Positions 8,570 to 17,021 of a stretch of DNA of 64,000 bases are shown one piece after another. Source of the DNA: Nitrosococcus wardiae (GTDB lineage Bacteria > Pseudomonadota > Gammaproteobacteria > Nitrosococcales > Nitrosococcaceae); contig NZ_CP038033.1 of NCBI RefSeq assembly GCF_004421105.1, forward strand, positions 1,507,659 to 1,571,658, given 5' to 3'. The number at the start of each line of letters is the position of its first letter. Within the stretch, counting starts at the first letter, position 1. Made by a program: the position numbers and the translations under genes. The notes below the pieces were generated by a model that did no database searches, was not told the DNA's origin, and was given only the letters and a program-made list of their open reading frames with translations.

Positions 8570-8685
8570 ATAAATGGTCTCCCAGGTCAAAATTCAAGGT
8601 GCAACTATCAAACAGGGCAGGTAATTTTAAGTATCTCAGTAAAATTTTTGAAGTATTCCTGAAGCGAGCCGGTGGCGTGGAGCCA

Positions 8686-8730
8686 GGGGACAGGGAAGTC
8701 CCCGCCCCGATTCGCCGGGAGCGAATCGGG
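8686..8730. other. GC-rich double hairpin region
   Basis: Two adjacent perfect inverted repeats: GGGGAC/GTCCCC (8686-8691, 8698-8703) and CCCGATTCGC/GCGAATCGGG (8706-8715, 8721-8730, 5-nt loop). They lie 20 bp beyond the stop of the double-glycine-leader gene on the minus strand. No T-tract, so a terminator is possible but not classical; a dispersed intergenic repeat is the alternative. Confidence 0.45.
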
Positions 8731-8748
8731 ACATCCGGAGGAGGCCCC

Positions 8749-8955
8749 TTAGGGGGCACGCCAGGGAGGGCGCGCATCAAATTCAATGCCCTGAAACTGT
8801 TCAATGGACTGGAGCGGGTTGACGGTTAAAAATTGGTCGCCAATAGATCCCCAGGAGAGGGAACGGTAGGCGCGCATTCCCCCGCGGACGGAGGTCATGG
8901 CGGCACGATCTAGGGTTTTGTTCTCGGCCCGGTCAGTGATGATGAGTTTGCTCAT
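8749..8955 (-). CDS. Small protein with double-glycine leader (bacteriocin/RiPP-type)
   Basis: 68 residues. The N-terminal 26 residues end in LDRAAMTSVRGG, which matches the consensus of GG-type leaders (hydrophobic positions before a terminal GG) removed by C39-type peptidase/ABC exporters. The core after GG is 42 residues (MRAYRSLSWGSIGDQF, then a tail ending PPWRAP), without Cys, so neither lanthionine nor disulfide formation is expected. The start has a good GAGGAG ribosome-binding site 8 bp upstream. No C39 peptidase is encoded in the window; the closest exporter is the MacAB-like system 0.8 kb away. Function unknown. Confidence 0.65.
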   Translation of the reverse strand: MSKLIITDRAENKTLDRAAMTSVRGGMRAYRSLSWGSIGDQFLTVNPLQSIEQFQGIEFDARPPWRAP

Positions 8956-9271
8956 GGTGTTTTCTCCTCGTTAAGTTAAGTTGGTCATTCAGTTTTGAAT
9001 TTGGAACCGAAATTTCTCGGTGCTCGCCTAAGAGAGCGCAGGTGCCGTGCCAAGGAAGTGCATTAAGGAGAATAAACCATATCCTATTGAATTTAAATTG
9101 ATTAATTTTTTGTGGTGAATTTTTCACGGTGAAGGGCGATTTTATAAAGTTCGTTTTAAATAAACAAAGTGAAGATGGCGTTTGTTAATATGAAACACCA
9201 GACAGTCGGCCGGAAGGGTCCCGATTATTTTTTTTGATACGCTAATTTTCATATTAATAAAAGAGGTTGAT
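8956..9271. other. 316-bp divergent intergenic region
   Basis: AT-rich spacer between the GG-leader gene (minus) and the PsiE-like gene (plus). It must hold both promoters, but I see no motif strong enough to call. AAGAGG at 9261-9266 is the ribosome-binding site for the PsiE-like gene. Confidence 0.45.
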
Positions 9272-9727
9272 TTGAAAGTGAAGATTTCCTATAGGTTGAT
9301 ATTTGATCGGATCACCAATTATATTTTTGCCGTCCTGTTAATATTTATCACTATGGGTCTCGTTATCGGGGTATTACGCTTGTTCCTGAGTTTAGGGGAT
9401 CTGGTCATTCATGCTGATATTTCCAGTGGGTACCTGCATATTATCTCGGAGGTGCTTACCCTATTTATTTTGATAGAACTTTCTCGGTCCCTAGTAGAGT
9501 ACTTTAATACCCACCGGCTGCGGATGACCTTTATTGTGGATGCGGGGATCGTCTTTGTGTTACGGGAAGTCATGATCAAACTATTCGAAGAGTCACTGGC
9601 AGTGGATGAGGTGTACGCTATGAGTGTGTTGCTTTTCGTTCTAGGGGCGCTACGTATTGGTTCGGTGCTGGTGTTTCAGCGGGAGAAGCAAGTCCTCGAT
9701 CATCATTCCTTGGAGGGTTCCAACTGA
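9272..9727 (+). CDS. PsiE-like four-helix membrane protein
   Basis: 151 residues with TTG start at 9272, 5 bp after AAGAGG; GTG 9278 is an alternative. Four hydrophobic segments are visible (YIFAVLLIFITMGLVIGVLR; YLHIISEVLTLFILIEL; MTFIVDAGIVFVLREVMI; VYAMSVLLFVLGALRIGSVL), matching the phosphate-starvation-inducible PsiE family in size and topology, including the conserved ELSRSLVEYF region after helix 2. Inner-membrane protein of unknown biochemical role. No Pho box was identified upstream. Confidence 0.72.
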   Translation: MKVKISYRLIFDRITNYIFAVLLIFITMGLVIGVLRLFLSLGDLVIHADISSGYLHIISEVLTLFILIELSRSLVEYFNTHRLRMTFIVDAGIVFVLREVMIKLFEESLAVDEVYAMSVLLFVLGALRIGSVLVFQREKQVLDHHSLEGSN

Positions 9728-9789
9728 AGCCGAGAGAATTAGGCAGAGTTCGTTAAGTCAGGGAGTAGCTATCAGTTTGGCAACAGCCG

Positions 9790-10986
9790 CTATTCTGCCC
9801 GCAGGGATTCGAGGGGGTCCAGATGGGCAGCCCGGCGGGCTGGGAATACGCCGGCGGCCAGGCCGATTCCCGCAGCGAGGAGTTCCGCTAGCCCCGCATA
9901 GTTCCAGGCGGTATAGGTCGGCAGTGCCGGTAGCAATACCGCAAGCAGCTGAATCATCCCGATTCCAAGCAAGAGGCCGGCGAGCCCCCCTACAATGGCT
10001 AGTATTAAGGCCTCACCTAAGAATAAAGCCAGGATCTGGCGACGCTCAGCGCCCAAGGCCCGCAGCAATCCAATTTCATGAATGCGTTCGCTGACGGCAA
10101 TGGTCATAATCGTAACAATACCGATTCCACCCACTAGGAGTGAGATCCCTCCCACGGCCCCAACCGCCCAAGTGAGCATGTCCAATACCGAACCCAAGAT
10201 ATCCAGCATCTGTTGTTGAGTGGTGATGGTAAAATCCTCCAAGCCATGGCGAGCCAGGAGAAGGTTGCGGATTCCTTTTACAACTTGATCTTCAACGGCT
10301 CCCTCCGCATAACGGACATCCACTTCCATCAGACTTTCCCGATTAAATAGCTCCAGCCCCTTGGCCGCGGGCAAATAAACGGCATCATCGATATCAAAGC
10401 CGAGCACTTGCCCCTTGGATTCCATAACTCCTAGCACCCGGTATCGGTCTCCGCCCACCCGGATGCGTTGTCCTAGGGGATTGGTATCCCCAAACAATTC
10501 TTGCCGTAGACGACTGCCTAGGACGGCAAAAGCACGAGCTGCTTGGGCTTCATCTGAGGGCAGGAAACGCCCTAGGGTCACCTTAAACTGTAGGGTTTCG
10601 GGGAATTCGGCGCCTACCCCATAGATGTTGGTACGGCGGGATTTCTCCCTCGCTTCTACTTCTGCGTTGCCCTGCACTATGGGGGTGACACTCAGCACCT
10701 GCGGCAGCCGACGCAGGGCTTCGGCATCCGCCAGGGTGAGTGGTCGGACTGTATGGGCGATCCCTGGAATCCCGGTGGTGGTAGTGCGGCCGGGATTAAT
10801 GGCAATAATATGGGTTCCAAATTGAGTAAATTCTGCCACCACGAACTGATGGATACCTTCGCCTATGGAAGTGAGCAATACCACGGTGGCAATGCCGACG
10901 GCAATTCCTAGGAGAGTGAGCACACTTCGCAGGGGGCGGGTAATTAAGGCGCGAGTAGTCAGGCTAAGAAAGTCTAACGGTCTCAT
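9790..10986 (-). CDS. MacB/FtsX-type ABC transporter permease (second of two)
   Basis: 398 residues. One N-terminal membrane helix (LRSVLTLLGIAVGIATVVLL), a large periplasmic MacB-like domain (about 50-270) and three C-terminal helices of the FtsX domain (AVGAVGGISLLVGGIGIVTI, ALGAERRQILALFLGEALIL, LLAAGIGLAAGVFPARRAA). ALGAERRQI is the cytoplasmic loop that couples to the ATPase. Last gene of a four-gene minus-strand operon, 4 bp after the paralogous permease. Such systems move lipoproteins, macrolides or peptides from the periplasmic side; the substrate cannot be read from the sequence. Confidence 0.88.
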   Translation of the reverse strand: MRPLDFLSLTTRALITRPLRSVLTLLGIAVGIATVVLLTSIGEGIHQFVVAEFTQFGTHIIAINPGRTTTTGIPGIAHTVRPLTLADAEALRRLPQVLSVTPIVQGNAEVEAREKSRRTNIYGVGAEFPETLQFKVTLGRFLPSDEAQAARAFAVLGSRLRQELFGDTNPLGQRIRVGGDRYRVLGVMESKGQVLGFDIDDAVYLPAAKGLELFNRESLMEVDVRYAEGAVEDQVVKGIRNLLLARHGLEDFTITTQQQMLDILGSVLDMLTWAVGAVGGISLLVGGIGIVTIMTIAVSERIHEIGLLRALGAERRQILALFLGEALILAIVGGLAGLLLGIGMIQLLAVLLPALPTYTAWNYAGLAELLAAGIGLAAGVFPARRAAHLDPLESLRAE

Positions 10987-10990
10987 GATC

Positions 10991-12196
10991 TTAGTGCTGG
11001 CTTAATGCCTGGACCGGGTCCAATTGGGCTGCCCGGCGGGCGGGCAACAGGGCAAACAGTAAGCTAGTGACGAGGGCGATTCCCAGGGCGCTAGCCACGG
11101 CCCAACGGGGGGCCTGTACGGGAAATTCTGGCACCAGCTGTCGAAAGAGCCAACTTGTACCCTGACCCACAGCCAGGCCTAGGCAGGCACCGAACAAGGA
11201 GAGCAGGCCCGCTTCCATCAGAAACAAGCTCAGCACGGTGTGTGATGAAGCTCCTAGGGCTTTAAGTAAGCCAATTTCCGTCGTCCGCTGAGTGACGGCC
11301 ACCAGCATTACATTCATGATGAGAATGCCGGCGACAATAAGGCTGATGGCCGCGATCCCGGCCACCACAAGGGTCAAGGCCTGGAGAATCCGATCAAAAG
11401 TCGCCAGTACCGCATCTTGAGTAATGACGGTGATATCGTCTTCCCCCTCATGACGGCTACGGATAATGTCCAAAATATCCTGCTTAGTGTGGGCAAGCAT
11501 TTCCCTGGAGGAGGCGGAAATCAGAATCCGAAACAGGGAAGGGGCATCGAATACCCGTTGGGCGCTGGCTACGGGGATGATCACCACTTCGTCTAAGTCT
11601 ACCCCAATAGAGCGTCCTTGCTCGGCAAGTATGCCGATAACGCGAAAGCGGTATTCGCCGAGGCGGACCCATTCCCCTAGAGCGGGGCTGGGGCCGAACA
11701 GCTCCTGGCGGAGTTTAGCGCCCAGCACACAGACCGGCGGCGATCGCCGTGGGTCTGTCTCAGGGAGGAATTGCCCCTGGGCCAAAGTCAGATGCCGTAC
11801 CGGCAGCAGGTCAGCGGTAGACCCCAGCACCAGGGCATCCCGATCCCGCTGTTTCCAAGCCACCGGTGCATTGCCCAGGACCAAGGGCGCCACTTTGTCG
11901 ACAGCTGGACTGCGATGGAGCGCCAGGGCATCATCCAGAGTCAGATCTCGCGGGGTTTCGCCTAGCAGGGGAGGCGGCCCTCCCTTGGTCTCCGAACGCC
12001 CGGGCAGGACAATGAGTAGGTGGGTACCTAAGCTAGTAAAACGCCCTTCCACATAGGCCCGTGCTCCCTCTCCCAGGGCCGTGAGCACCACCACGCTAGC
12101 CACCCCAATGGCCATGGCCAGGAGCATGAGTCCGGTGCGCAGACGATGGCCCCGGAGGGCAGCCGCAGCAAACCACAGTCCATCCCGGAAGCTCAT
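10991..12196 (-). CDS. MacB/FtsX-type ABC transporter permease (first of two)
   Basis: 401 residues, with the same architecture as the next gene: N-terminal helix (MLLAMAIGVASVVVLTALGE), MacB-like periplasmic domain, and three C-terminal helices ending ALLPARRAAQLDPVQAL. The coupling loop ALGASSHTVLSLFL is present. The two permeases share motif order but are clearly diverged, suggesting a heterodimeric transporter like LolCE rather than a MacB homodimer. Its start overlaps the stop of the ATPase gene by 4 bp (translational coupling). Confidence 0.88.
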   Translation of the reverse strand: MSFRDGLWFAAAALRGHRLRTGLMLLAMAIGVASVVVLTALGEGARAYVEGRFTSLGTHLLIVLPGRSETKGGPPPLLGETPRDLTLDDALALHRSPAVDKVAPLVLGNAPVAWKQRDRDALVLGSTADLLPVRHLTLAQGQFLPETDPRRSPPVCVLGAKLRQELFGPSPALGEWVRLGEYRFRVIGILAEQGRSIGVDLDEVVIIPVASAQRVFDAPSLFRILISASSREMLAHTKQDILDIIRSRHEGEDDITVITQDAVLATFDRILQALTLVVAGIAAISLIVAGILIMNVMLVAVTQRTTEIGLLKALGASSHTVLSLFLMEAGLLSLFGACLGLAVGQGTSWLFRQLVPEFPVQAPRWAVASALGIALVTSLLFALLPARRAAQLDPVQALSQH

Positions 12197-12867
12197 GAAG
12201 ATTCTTCTAGGCGTAGGCGGCCGTCCACCATGTGGATATGGCGTCGGCTACGTTTGCCAATCTCTGGGTCATGGGTGACCACGATAAGGCCCATACCCTT
12301 ATCATTGAGGGCCTCCAGGATATCGAGCACTTCATAACCAGAGGTCCGGTCCAGGTTGCCAGTGGGTTCATCCGCTAAGATTACGGCTGGTTCCATTACC
12401 GTCGCTCGGGCGATGGCGACCCGTTGGCGTTGCCCGCCAGAAAGCTCGCTGGGGCGGTGTTGGGCCCGCTTTCCTAGCCCCAGTTCGTCAAGAAGATGTT
12501 GGACTCGCTCTCGCCGCTCCCTAGGCGGTATACCGGCGAGAATGAGGGGAAGTTCCACATTCTCGGCGGCAGTTAAGCGCGGGACCAAGTGGAAAAATTG
12601 AAAGACAAACCCCATTTTCTCCCGCCGGAGCCGGGATAGGGTATTGTCGTTGAGGGTGGTAACATCCTCTCCCTCTAGCAAATAGCGTCCACTGCTGGGC
12701 CTGTCCAACAAGCCGATAATATGAAGCAGGGTGGATTTTCCCGATCCAGAAGGCCCCATTACGGAAACATAATCACCCCCATCAATGGATAACGAAACTT
12801 CATCTAGGGCCTTGATCTCTTGTCCCCCTACTTCAAAGCGTCGGCTCAGGTGCTCAAGGACAATCAT
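12193..12867 (-). CDS. ABC transporter ATP-binding protein (MacB/LolD type)
   Basis: 224-residue nucleotide-binding subunit. Walker [10 protein letters not shown] at about residue 39, Q-loop [20 protein letters not shown], signature [14 protein letters not shown], Walker [14 protein letters not shown] and H-loop VVTHDPEI are all intact. The Q-loop text is typical of the LolD/MacB/FtsE class. It overlaps by 4 bp both the upstream fusion-protein gene and the downstream permease gene, so the operon is translationally coupled. Energises the two FtsX-type permeases from the cytoplasm. Confidence 0.93.
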   Translation of the reverse strand: MIVLEHLSRRFEVGGQEIKALDEVSLSIDGGDYVSVMGPSGSGKSTLLHIIGLLDRPSSGRYLLEGEDVTTLNDNTLSRLRREKMGFVFQFFHLVPRLTAAENVELPLILAGIPPRERRERVQHLLDELGLGKRAQHRPSELSGGQRQRVAIARATVMEPAVILADEPTGNLDRTSGYEVLDILEALNDKGMGLIVVTHDPEIGKRSRRHIHMVDGRLRLEESS

Positions 12868-14015
12868 GGGGGAGGATTTTTTTCTTCCGGACGGACCAGG
12901 GCGCCGGGTTCGATGCCTTCTCGGTCAATGGATAGGACAATGCGATCCCCCGCCTTAAGGCCGGATTGGATTTCCGTAAATTCCCAGTTGGCAAGGCCGG
13001 GCTCGATTTGCCGCTTTTCCAAGCGGCCGGTTTCCGGTTGATAAAGCAAAACCCGGTGTCCTGCCCGCAGGGCGTGGGTGGGAACCCGGAGTACATCCTC
13101 GTGGCGTTCTAGAATCACCTCCACATCAGCGCTGTAGCCGGGAAGTAGCCGTTCGGCATCCTCTGGGCGGCTAAATTCTGCTTCCACATCTACCGTGCGG
13201 GCCTGTTTCTCTATATCCACTACGTAGGGGGCCACCCGCTGCACCACCCCCGGAAAGACCCGGTCTCGGAAAGCGTCTAGGGTAATGCGGGTGGGCATCC
13301 CAGGGTGGATAGTGGGGGCGTCGATTTCGTCAATGGGGGCACTGACATAGAGACAAGAGCGGTCGATAAGATCAATGGCGGGTAGGGTCGGCACACCCGT
13401 AGGGGAAGGAGTCACAAAGGCGCCCAGTTCTGCATTGACTTCGGCAACAATGCCATCAAAAGGGGCATATAAGAGGGTCCGGGCTAAGACGGCGTGGTTG
13501 ACGGTCACTTGAGCTTCGCTGACTTCAGCCCCGGCTTGAGCGGCGTGACAGGCTGCACGACGGGCTTGGGCATCGCCTACGGCCCGATCGACCAATTCCT
13601 CGGAAACCAAAGCTCGTTTCTGCAGTTGCAGCAGCCGTTGGGCTTCTTTTTCCGCCACCCGAGCTCGGACACAGGCCTCTTCGGCTTGGGCGGTACTGGC
13701 TTTGGCCTGTTTTTCAGCAAGTTGAACTTCAGCTTCCAAGTCATTATTCCATAATTCCAGCAAGAGTTGCCCGGCCTTAACCTGGTCACCCTCTTTAACC
13801 GTGAGCTGGTCCACCTGGCCTCCTGCTGGGGGGGAGAGCCCGGCCCGCCGGCAAGCCTTAATGGTACCCGCACGGGTATTGACTACCGTTGCCTCCACTA
13901 ATCCCCGCTCGACAGTATACAAGTTAACGGGAATCGGCTCTGGCCGGCTGAGATACCAGACCAGGAAACTGATCCCCGTGAGAATGAAAAGTAACCCTAT
14001 CAGACGTCGGCTCAA
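12864..14015 (-). CDS. HlyD/MacA-family periplasmic adaptor
   Basis: 383 residues. N-terminal membrane anchor (LIGLLFILTGISFLVWYLS), a biotinyl-lipoyl-like half (AGGQVDQLTVKEGDQVKAGQ), a coiled-coil hairpin (AEVQLAEKQAKASTAQAEEA onwards), the second lipoyl half (LLYAPFDGIVAEVNAELGAF) and a C-terminal beta-barrel (VLRVPTHALRAGHRVLLY). This is the membrane-fusion subunit linking the inner-membrane ABC complex to an outer-membrane channel. First gene of the operon; divergent from bioA with 181 bp between. No TolC-like gene is in the window. Confidence 0.9.
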   Translation of the reverse strand: MSRRLIGLLFILTGISFLVWYLSRPEPIPVNLYTVERGLVEATVVNTRAGTIKACRRAGLSPPAGGQVDQLTVKEGDQVKAGQLLLELWNNDLEAEVQLAEKQAKASTAQAEEACVRARVAEKEAQRLLQLQKRALVSEELVDRAVGDAQARRAACHAAQAGAEVSEAQVTVNHAVLARTLLYAPFDGIVAEVNAELGAFVTPSPTGVPTLPAIDLIDRSCLYVSAPIDEIDAPTIHPGMPTRITLDAFRDRVFPGVVQRVAPYVVDIEKQARTVDVEAEFSRPEDAERLLPGYSADVEVILERHEDVLRVPTHALRAGHRVLLYQPETGRLEKRQIEPGLANWEFTEIQSGLKAGDRIVLSIDREGIEPGALVRPEEKNPPP

Positions 14016-14060
14016 GGCGATGTATAATTAATTTAAGCTCATGAAGTGCTTAGCTTAATG

Positions 14061-14094
14061 GGGACTACAGCCGGGATCAAAGATCCATAGTCCC
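14061..14094. promoter_or_regulatory. Nested inverted repeat between macA-like gene and bioA
   Basis: GGGACTA ... TAGTCCC (14061-14067, 14088-14094) enclosing a second perfect stem GGATC-AAA-GATCC. It lies in the 181-bp divergent promoter region. Could be an operator or an RNA hairpin in either leader; no known repressor box (e.g. BirA) matches. Confidence 0.35.
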
Positions 14095-14196
14095 ACTCTT
14101 GAGCCACTTCTTCGTCATTCCACTGCCCATTCACGCTCTCTATCGGTAAGCTGTTAAAATTTTCGGCTGCACTAGAGACAGAGATAAACGAGCAAT

Positions 14197-15546
14197 ATGA
14201 ATAATCAACAATGGACCCAGCGGGATCTAGGGGTGGTTTGGCATCCCTGCACCCAAATGAAAGACCATGAGCAGTTGCCTCTTATCCCCATTCGCCGGGG
14301 AGAGGGGATATGGTTGGAGGATTTCGAAGGACGGCGTTACCTGGATGCGATCAGCTCTTGGTGGGTGAACCTCTTTGGCCATGCCAATCCTCGGATCAAC
14401 GCGGCGATTGGAAAGCAGTTGAATGAAATTGAGCATGTGCTTTTGGCCGGGTTTTCCCACGAGGCGGTGATTCGCCTCTCTGAGCAGTTGGTGGGGATTA
14501 CCCCGCCGGGGTTGAGTCGTTGTTTTTACGCTGATAATGGTTCCTCGGCAATAGAAGTGGCGCTTAAGATGAGTTTCCATTACTGGCGTAATCTCGGAAA
14601 GCCCCGCAAAACCCGCTTTATTTCTCTTACCAATAGTTACCATGGCGAAACCCTTGGCGCCTTAGCGGTAGGGGATGTGGCCTTGTATAAAGAGACCTAC
14701 CGCCCCCTTTTGATGGATGTGATTACGGTACCCTCCCCGGATTGTTTTTCCCGGGAGAAAGGGGAGAGCGAAGCCGATTATTGTCGGCGCCAGTTTATTC
14801 ATATGGAAAGGGCGCTTGAGCGCTATGCCGAGGAGACCTGCGCCGTTATTGTGGAACCGCTGGTTCAATGTGCCGGCAATATGCGGATGTATGATCCGGT
14901 TTATTTGTCTCTCCTAAGAGAAGCTTGCGATCGATTTGGTGTCCATTTGATTGCCGATGAGATTGCGGTGGGTTTTGGTCGCACGGGGACTTTCTTTGCC
15001 TGCGAGCAGGCGGATATTACGCCGGATTTCCTTTGTTTATCCAAGGGGTTGACAGGGGGCTATCTTCCTTTGGCGGTAGTGCTCACTACTGAACCCGTAT
15101 ATCAGGCCTTTTATGATGACTATTCCACCCTGCGGGCTTTTCTCCACTCCCATAGTTTCACTGCCAATCCTGTGGGTTGTAGTGCCGCCTTGGCGACTCT
15201 CGATATCTTTAAAGAAGACCGGGTCCTGGAGAATAACCAGCTATTGGCGAAAAAGATGCAAGAGGTCACAGACCACTTCGTTGATCATCCCCATGTTGCA
15301 GAGGTGCGCCAGCATGGCATGATTCTGGCCATAGAGATGGTCAAGGATAAGGCCACTCGCGAGCCCTATCCCTGGCAAGAACGGCGCGGATTGCGAGTCT
15401 ATCAACATGGCTTGCAAAAAGGGATGCTGCTTCGACCACTAGGTAACGTGGTCTATTTTATGCCGCCCTATGTGATCACTCCTGAGCAGATCACCGACCT
15501 AGCCGAGGTCGCATGGGAAGGAATCGGACTGGCGACCCAGGATTAA
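14197..15546 (+). CDS. bioA: Adenosylmethionine-8-amino-7-oxononanoate aminotransferase
   Basis: 449 residues; PLP-dependent enzyme converting KAPA to DAPA with SAM as amino donor in biotin synthesis. Family hallmarks: HPCTQMKDHE near the N-terminus, SSWWVNLFGHANPRIN (substrate-site Trp and Tyr/Trp region), YADNGSSAIEVALKM (phosphate binding), NSYHGETLGALAVG, ADEIAVGFGRTGTFFACE (PLP-contacting Asp) and the Schiff-base lysine in CLSKGLTGGYLPL at about residue 283. Length fits BioA. It is a lone biotin gene here; no bioB/F/C/D lies nearby in the window. Cytoplasmic. Confidence 0.95.
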   Translation: MNNQQWTQRDLGVVWHPCTQMKDHEQLPLIPIRRGEGIWLEDFEGRRYLDAISSWWVNLFGHANPRINAAIGKQLNEIEHVLLAGFSHEAVIRLSEQLVGITPPGLSRCFYADNGSSAIEVALKMSFHYWRNLGKPRKTRFISLTNSYHGETLGALAVGDVALYKETYRPLLMDVITVPSPDCFSREKGESEADYCRRQFIHMERALERYAEETCAVIVEPLVQCAGNMRMYDPVYLSLLREACDRFGVHLIADEIAVGFGRTGTFFACEQADITPDFLCLSKGLTGGYLPLAVVLTTEPVYQAFYDDYSTLRAFLHSHSFTANPVGCSAALATLDIFKEDRVLENNQLLAKKMQEVTDHFVDHPHVAEVRQHGMILAIEMVKDKATREPYPWQERRGLRVYQHGLQKGMLLRPLGNVVYFMPPYVITPEQITDLAEVAWEGIGLATQD

Positions 15547-15592
15547 ACCAGGAACTTATTCTAAAGCTGATAATGCTCCTCAAATAAAACCC

Positions 15593-15686
15593 TTAGCCGC
15601 GAATTAATGCCTATGAACGCAAATATGACAGGCAAGAATTCAAGGTATTGCTTCCTAGGCGTTTATTCGCGTGCATTTGCGGCTAA
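15593..15686. repeat. Imperfect inverted repeat upstream of rsmE
   Basis: TTAGCCGCGAATTAATGC (15593-15610) faces GCATTTGCGGCTAA (15673-15686); the outer 8 bp pair perfectly and inner parts partly. The text resembles a dispersed GCGAATAAACGC-type intergenic repeat known from several bacteria (from memory, not checked). Confidence 0.4.
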
Positions 15687-15706
15687 AAGCTGAATCTAGA
15701 TTGGTT

Positions 15707-16438
15707 ATGCGTGTTCCCCGTATCTACTCTTCCCTGCCCCTATCCATCGGTTCTAGCGTAGCCCTAGATGAGCGGGCTTTGCAGCATGTGGTCCGGGTAT
15801 TGCGGCTAAGGGCCGGTGCCGAATTATGGTTGTTTGATGGCCGAGGGGGTGAGTACCGGGCGGTGCTAGAAACAGTAGCAAAACGGTCGGCCGAGGCCCG
15901 GATTCTGGAGCGGATGGAACGTAACGTTGAATCGCCTCTGGATATTATCCTGGGTCAGGGAATTTCCCGGGGTGAGCGGATGGATTATGCCCTTCAAAAG
16001 GCGGTGGAACTTGGAGTGAGCCGTATTGTTCCTTTATTTACTGAACGGAGTGCCGTCCATCTCTCCGGGGAGCGCCTGGAAAAACGGCTACGCCATTGGC
16101 GAGGGGTGGTGATCAGCGCTTGTGAGCAATGTGGCCGCAACTACACTCCTGGGGTGGAGACACCTCGCTCGTTGGCGGCTTTTCTTGGCGATTGCCATTC
16201 GGCGCTAGCAGTGCTATTGGATCCTCGCAGTCATCGGCCCTTAACGGAGTTACCATCGCCTTTGGATAAGCGGTTAATTTTGCTGATTGGCCCGGAAGGT
16301 GGATTGAGTGAGGTAGAAATCAAGGAAGCGCAACAGGCAGGCTTTATCGACGTTTCTCTTGGACCCCGTGTATTGCGAACTGAGACCGCTACTGTAGCTG
16401 CGCTGACCGCCCTACAACTGCTCTGGGGGGATTTGTAG
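15707..16438 (+). CDS. rsmE: 16S rRNA (uracil(1498)-N3)-methyltransferase
   Basis: 243 residues from ATG 15707, since RsmE proteins begin MRVPRIY; the earlier in-frame GTG at 15671 would add a non-homologous extension reaching into an inverted repeat. SPOUT-class enzyme that methylates U1498 of 16S rRNA with SAM. Visible motifs: HVVRVLRLRAGAELWLFDG in the PUA-like N-terminal domain, GQGISRGERMDYALQKAVEL, and the knotted SAM site LIGPEGGLSEVEI followed by LGPRVLRTETATVAAL. Stop lies 21 bp from the convergent chpC stop. Confidence 0.94.
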   Translation: MRVPRIYSSLPLSIGSSVALDERALQHVVRVLRLRAGAELWLFDGRGGEYRAVLETVAKRSAEARILERMERNVESPLDIILGQGISRGERMDYALQKAVELGVSRIVPLFTERSAVHLSGERLEKRLRHWRGVVISACEQCGRNYTPGVETPRSLAAFLGDCHSALAVLLDPRSHRPLTELPSPLDKRLILLIGPEGGLSEVEIKEAQQAGFIDVSLGPRVLRTETATVAALTALQLLWGDL

Positions 16439-16459
16439 CGGCGTAGGTGTTATTCCTCC

Positions 16460-16993
16460 TTATCCTGTCACGCACCTTTGCAACATTTCTTCTAAGTAGC
16501 CTAGATTGGGAATCACCACTGGGCATTGGTTGATTTCTGCGCAACAATGCAGCAAGGGACTGTTCGGGGGCTTGGGAAAAGCTGAAAGATTATCGGCACG
16601 AGCCAGGATCAACTGAGGGATGCCTTGAATAATAAGGGCATAAAATTTCCGCTTGGAAAGCCTGGTGACACTATTAAAGACGACGATGCGGGTCTGTTTT
16701 GAAAGTGGCGGCGCGGGTTTTCTTTGAAGCGCCTCAAAACTGATTAAGAGGAGAAGTTGTTCCCGCCAGCGTAAGGTACCGTACAGCCATTGAGGCGCGT
16801 CTTGCAGGGGATCAGGCGCTATAAAGGGGATGACTTCGGCAATCGTGGTCCTCGGTAAAAGCAAGGTCTGATCCTGCAATGGTATCAGGATACTGGGGAC
16901 TAGATTACCGGATTGTGGATGGCTGCTGGCCGGGTCGTCATGCGGGTATGACTTTACCGTTGTTTTGGAGAGGGATAATTGGTTTTTAGTCAT
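16460..16993 (-). CDS. chpC: CheW-like protein ChpC of the Pil-Chp system
   Basis: 177 residues with a divergent CheW domain from about residue 30 (SILIPLQDQTLLLPRTTIAE, WLYGTLRWREQLLLLISFEA, RIVVFNSVTR, YALIIQGIPQ). ChpC is an accessory adaptor that links additional receptors or signals to the ChpA kinase. Assignment rests on the CheW-type beta pattern plus position as the last gene after chpB; sequence similarity alone would be modest. 28 bp downstream of chpB on the same strand. Confidence 0.75.
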   Translation of the reverse strand: MTKNQLSLSKTTVKSYPHDDPASSHPQSGNLVPSILIPLQDQTLLLPRTTIAEVIPFIAPDPLQDAPQWLYGTLRWREQLLLLISFEALQRKPAPPLSKQTRIVVFNSVTRLSKRKFYALIIQGIPQLILARADNLSAFPKPPNSPLLHCCAEINQCPVVIPNLGYLEEMLQRCVTG

Positions 16994-17021
16994 TTTTAGT
17001 AAAATATAAATGATTGAGAAT

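Noticed and set aside
11466-12056. 196-codon plus-strand frame over the first permease
   Set aside because: Antisense to a clear FtsX permease; Ser/Arg-rich composition typical of a shadow frame.
14095-14196. BirA operator before bioA
   Set aside because: No TTGTNAACC-type dyad is seen; the palindrome present has a different sequence.
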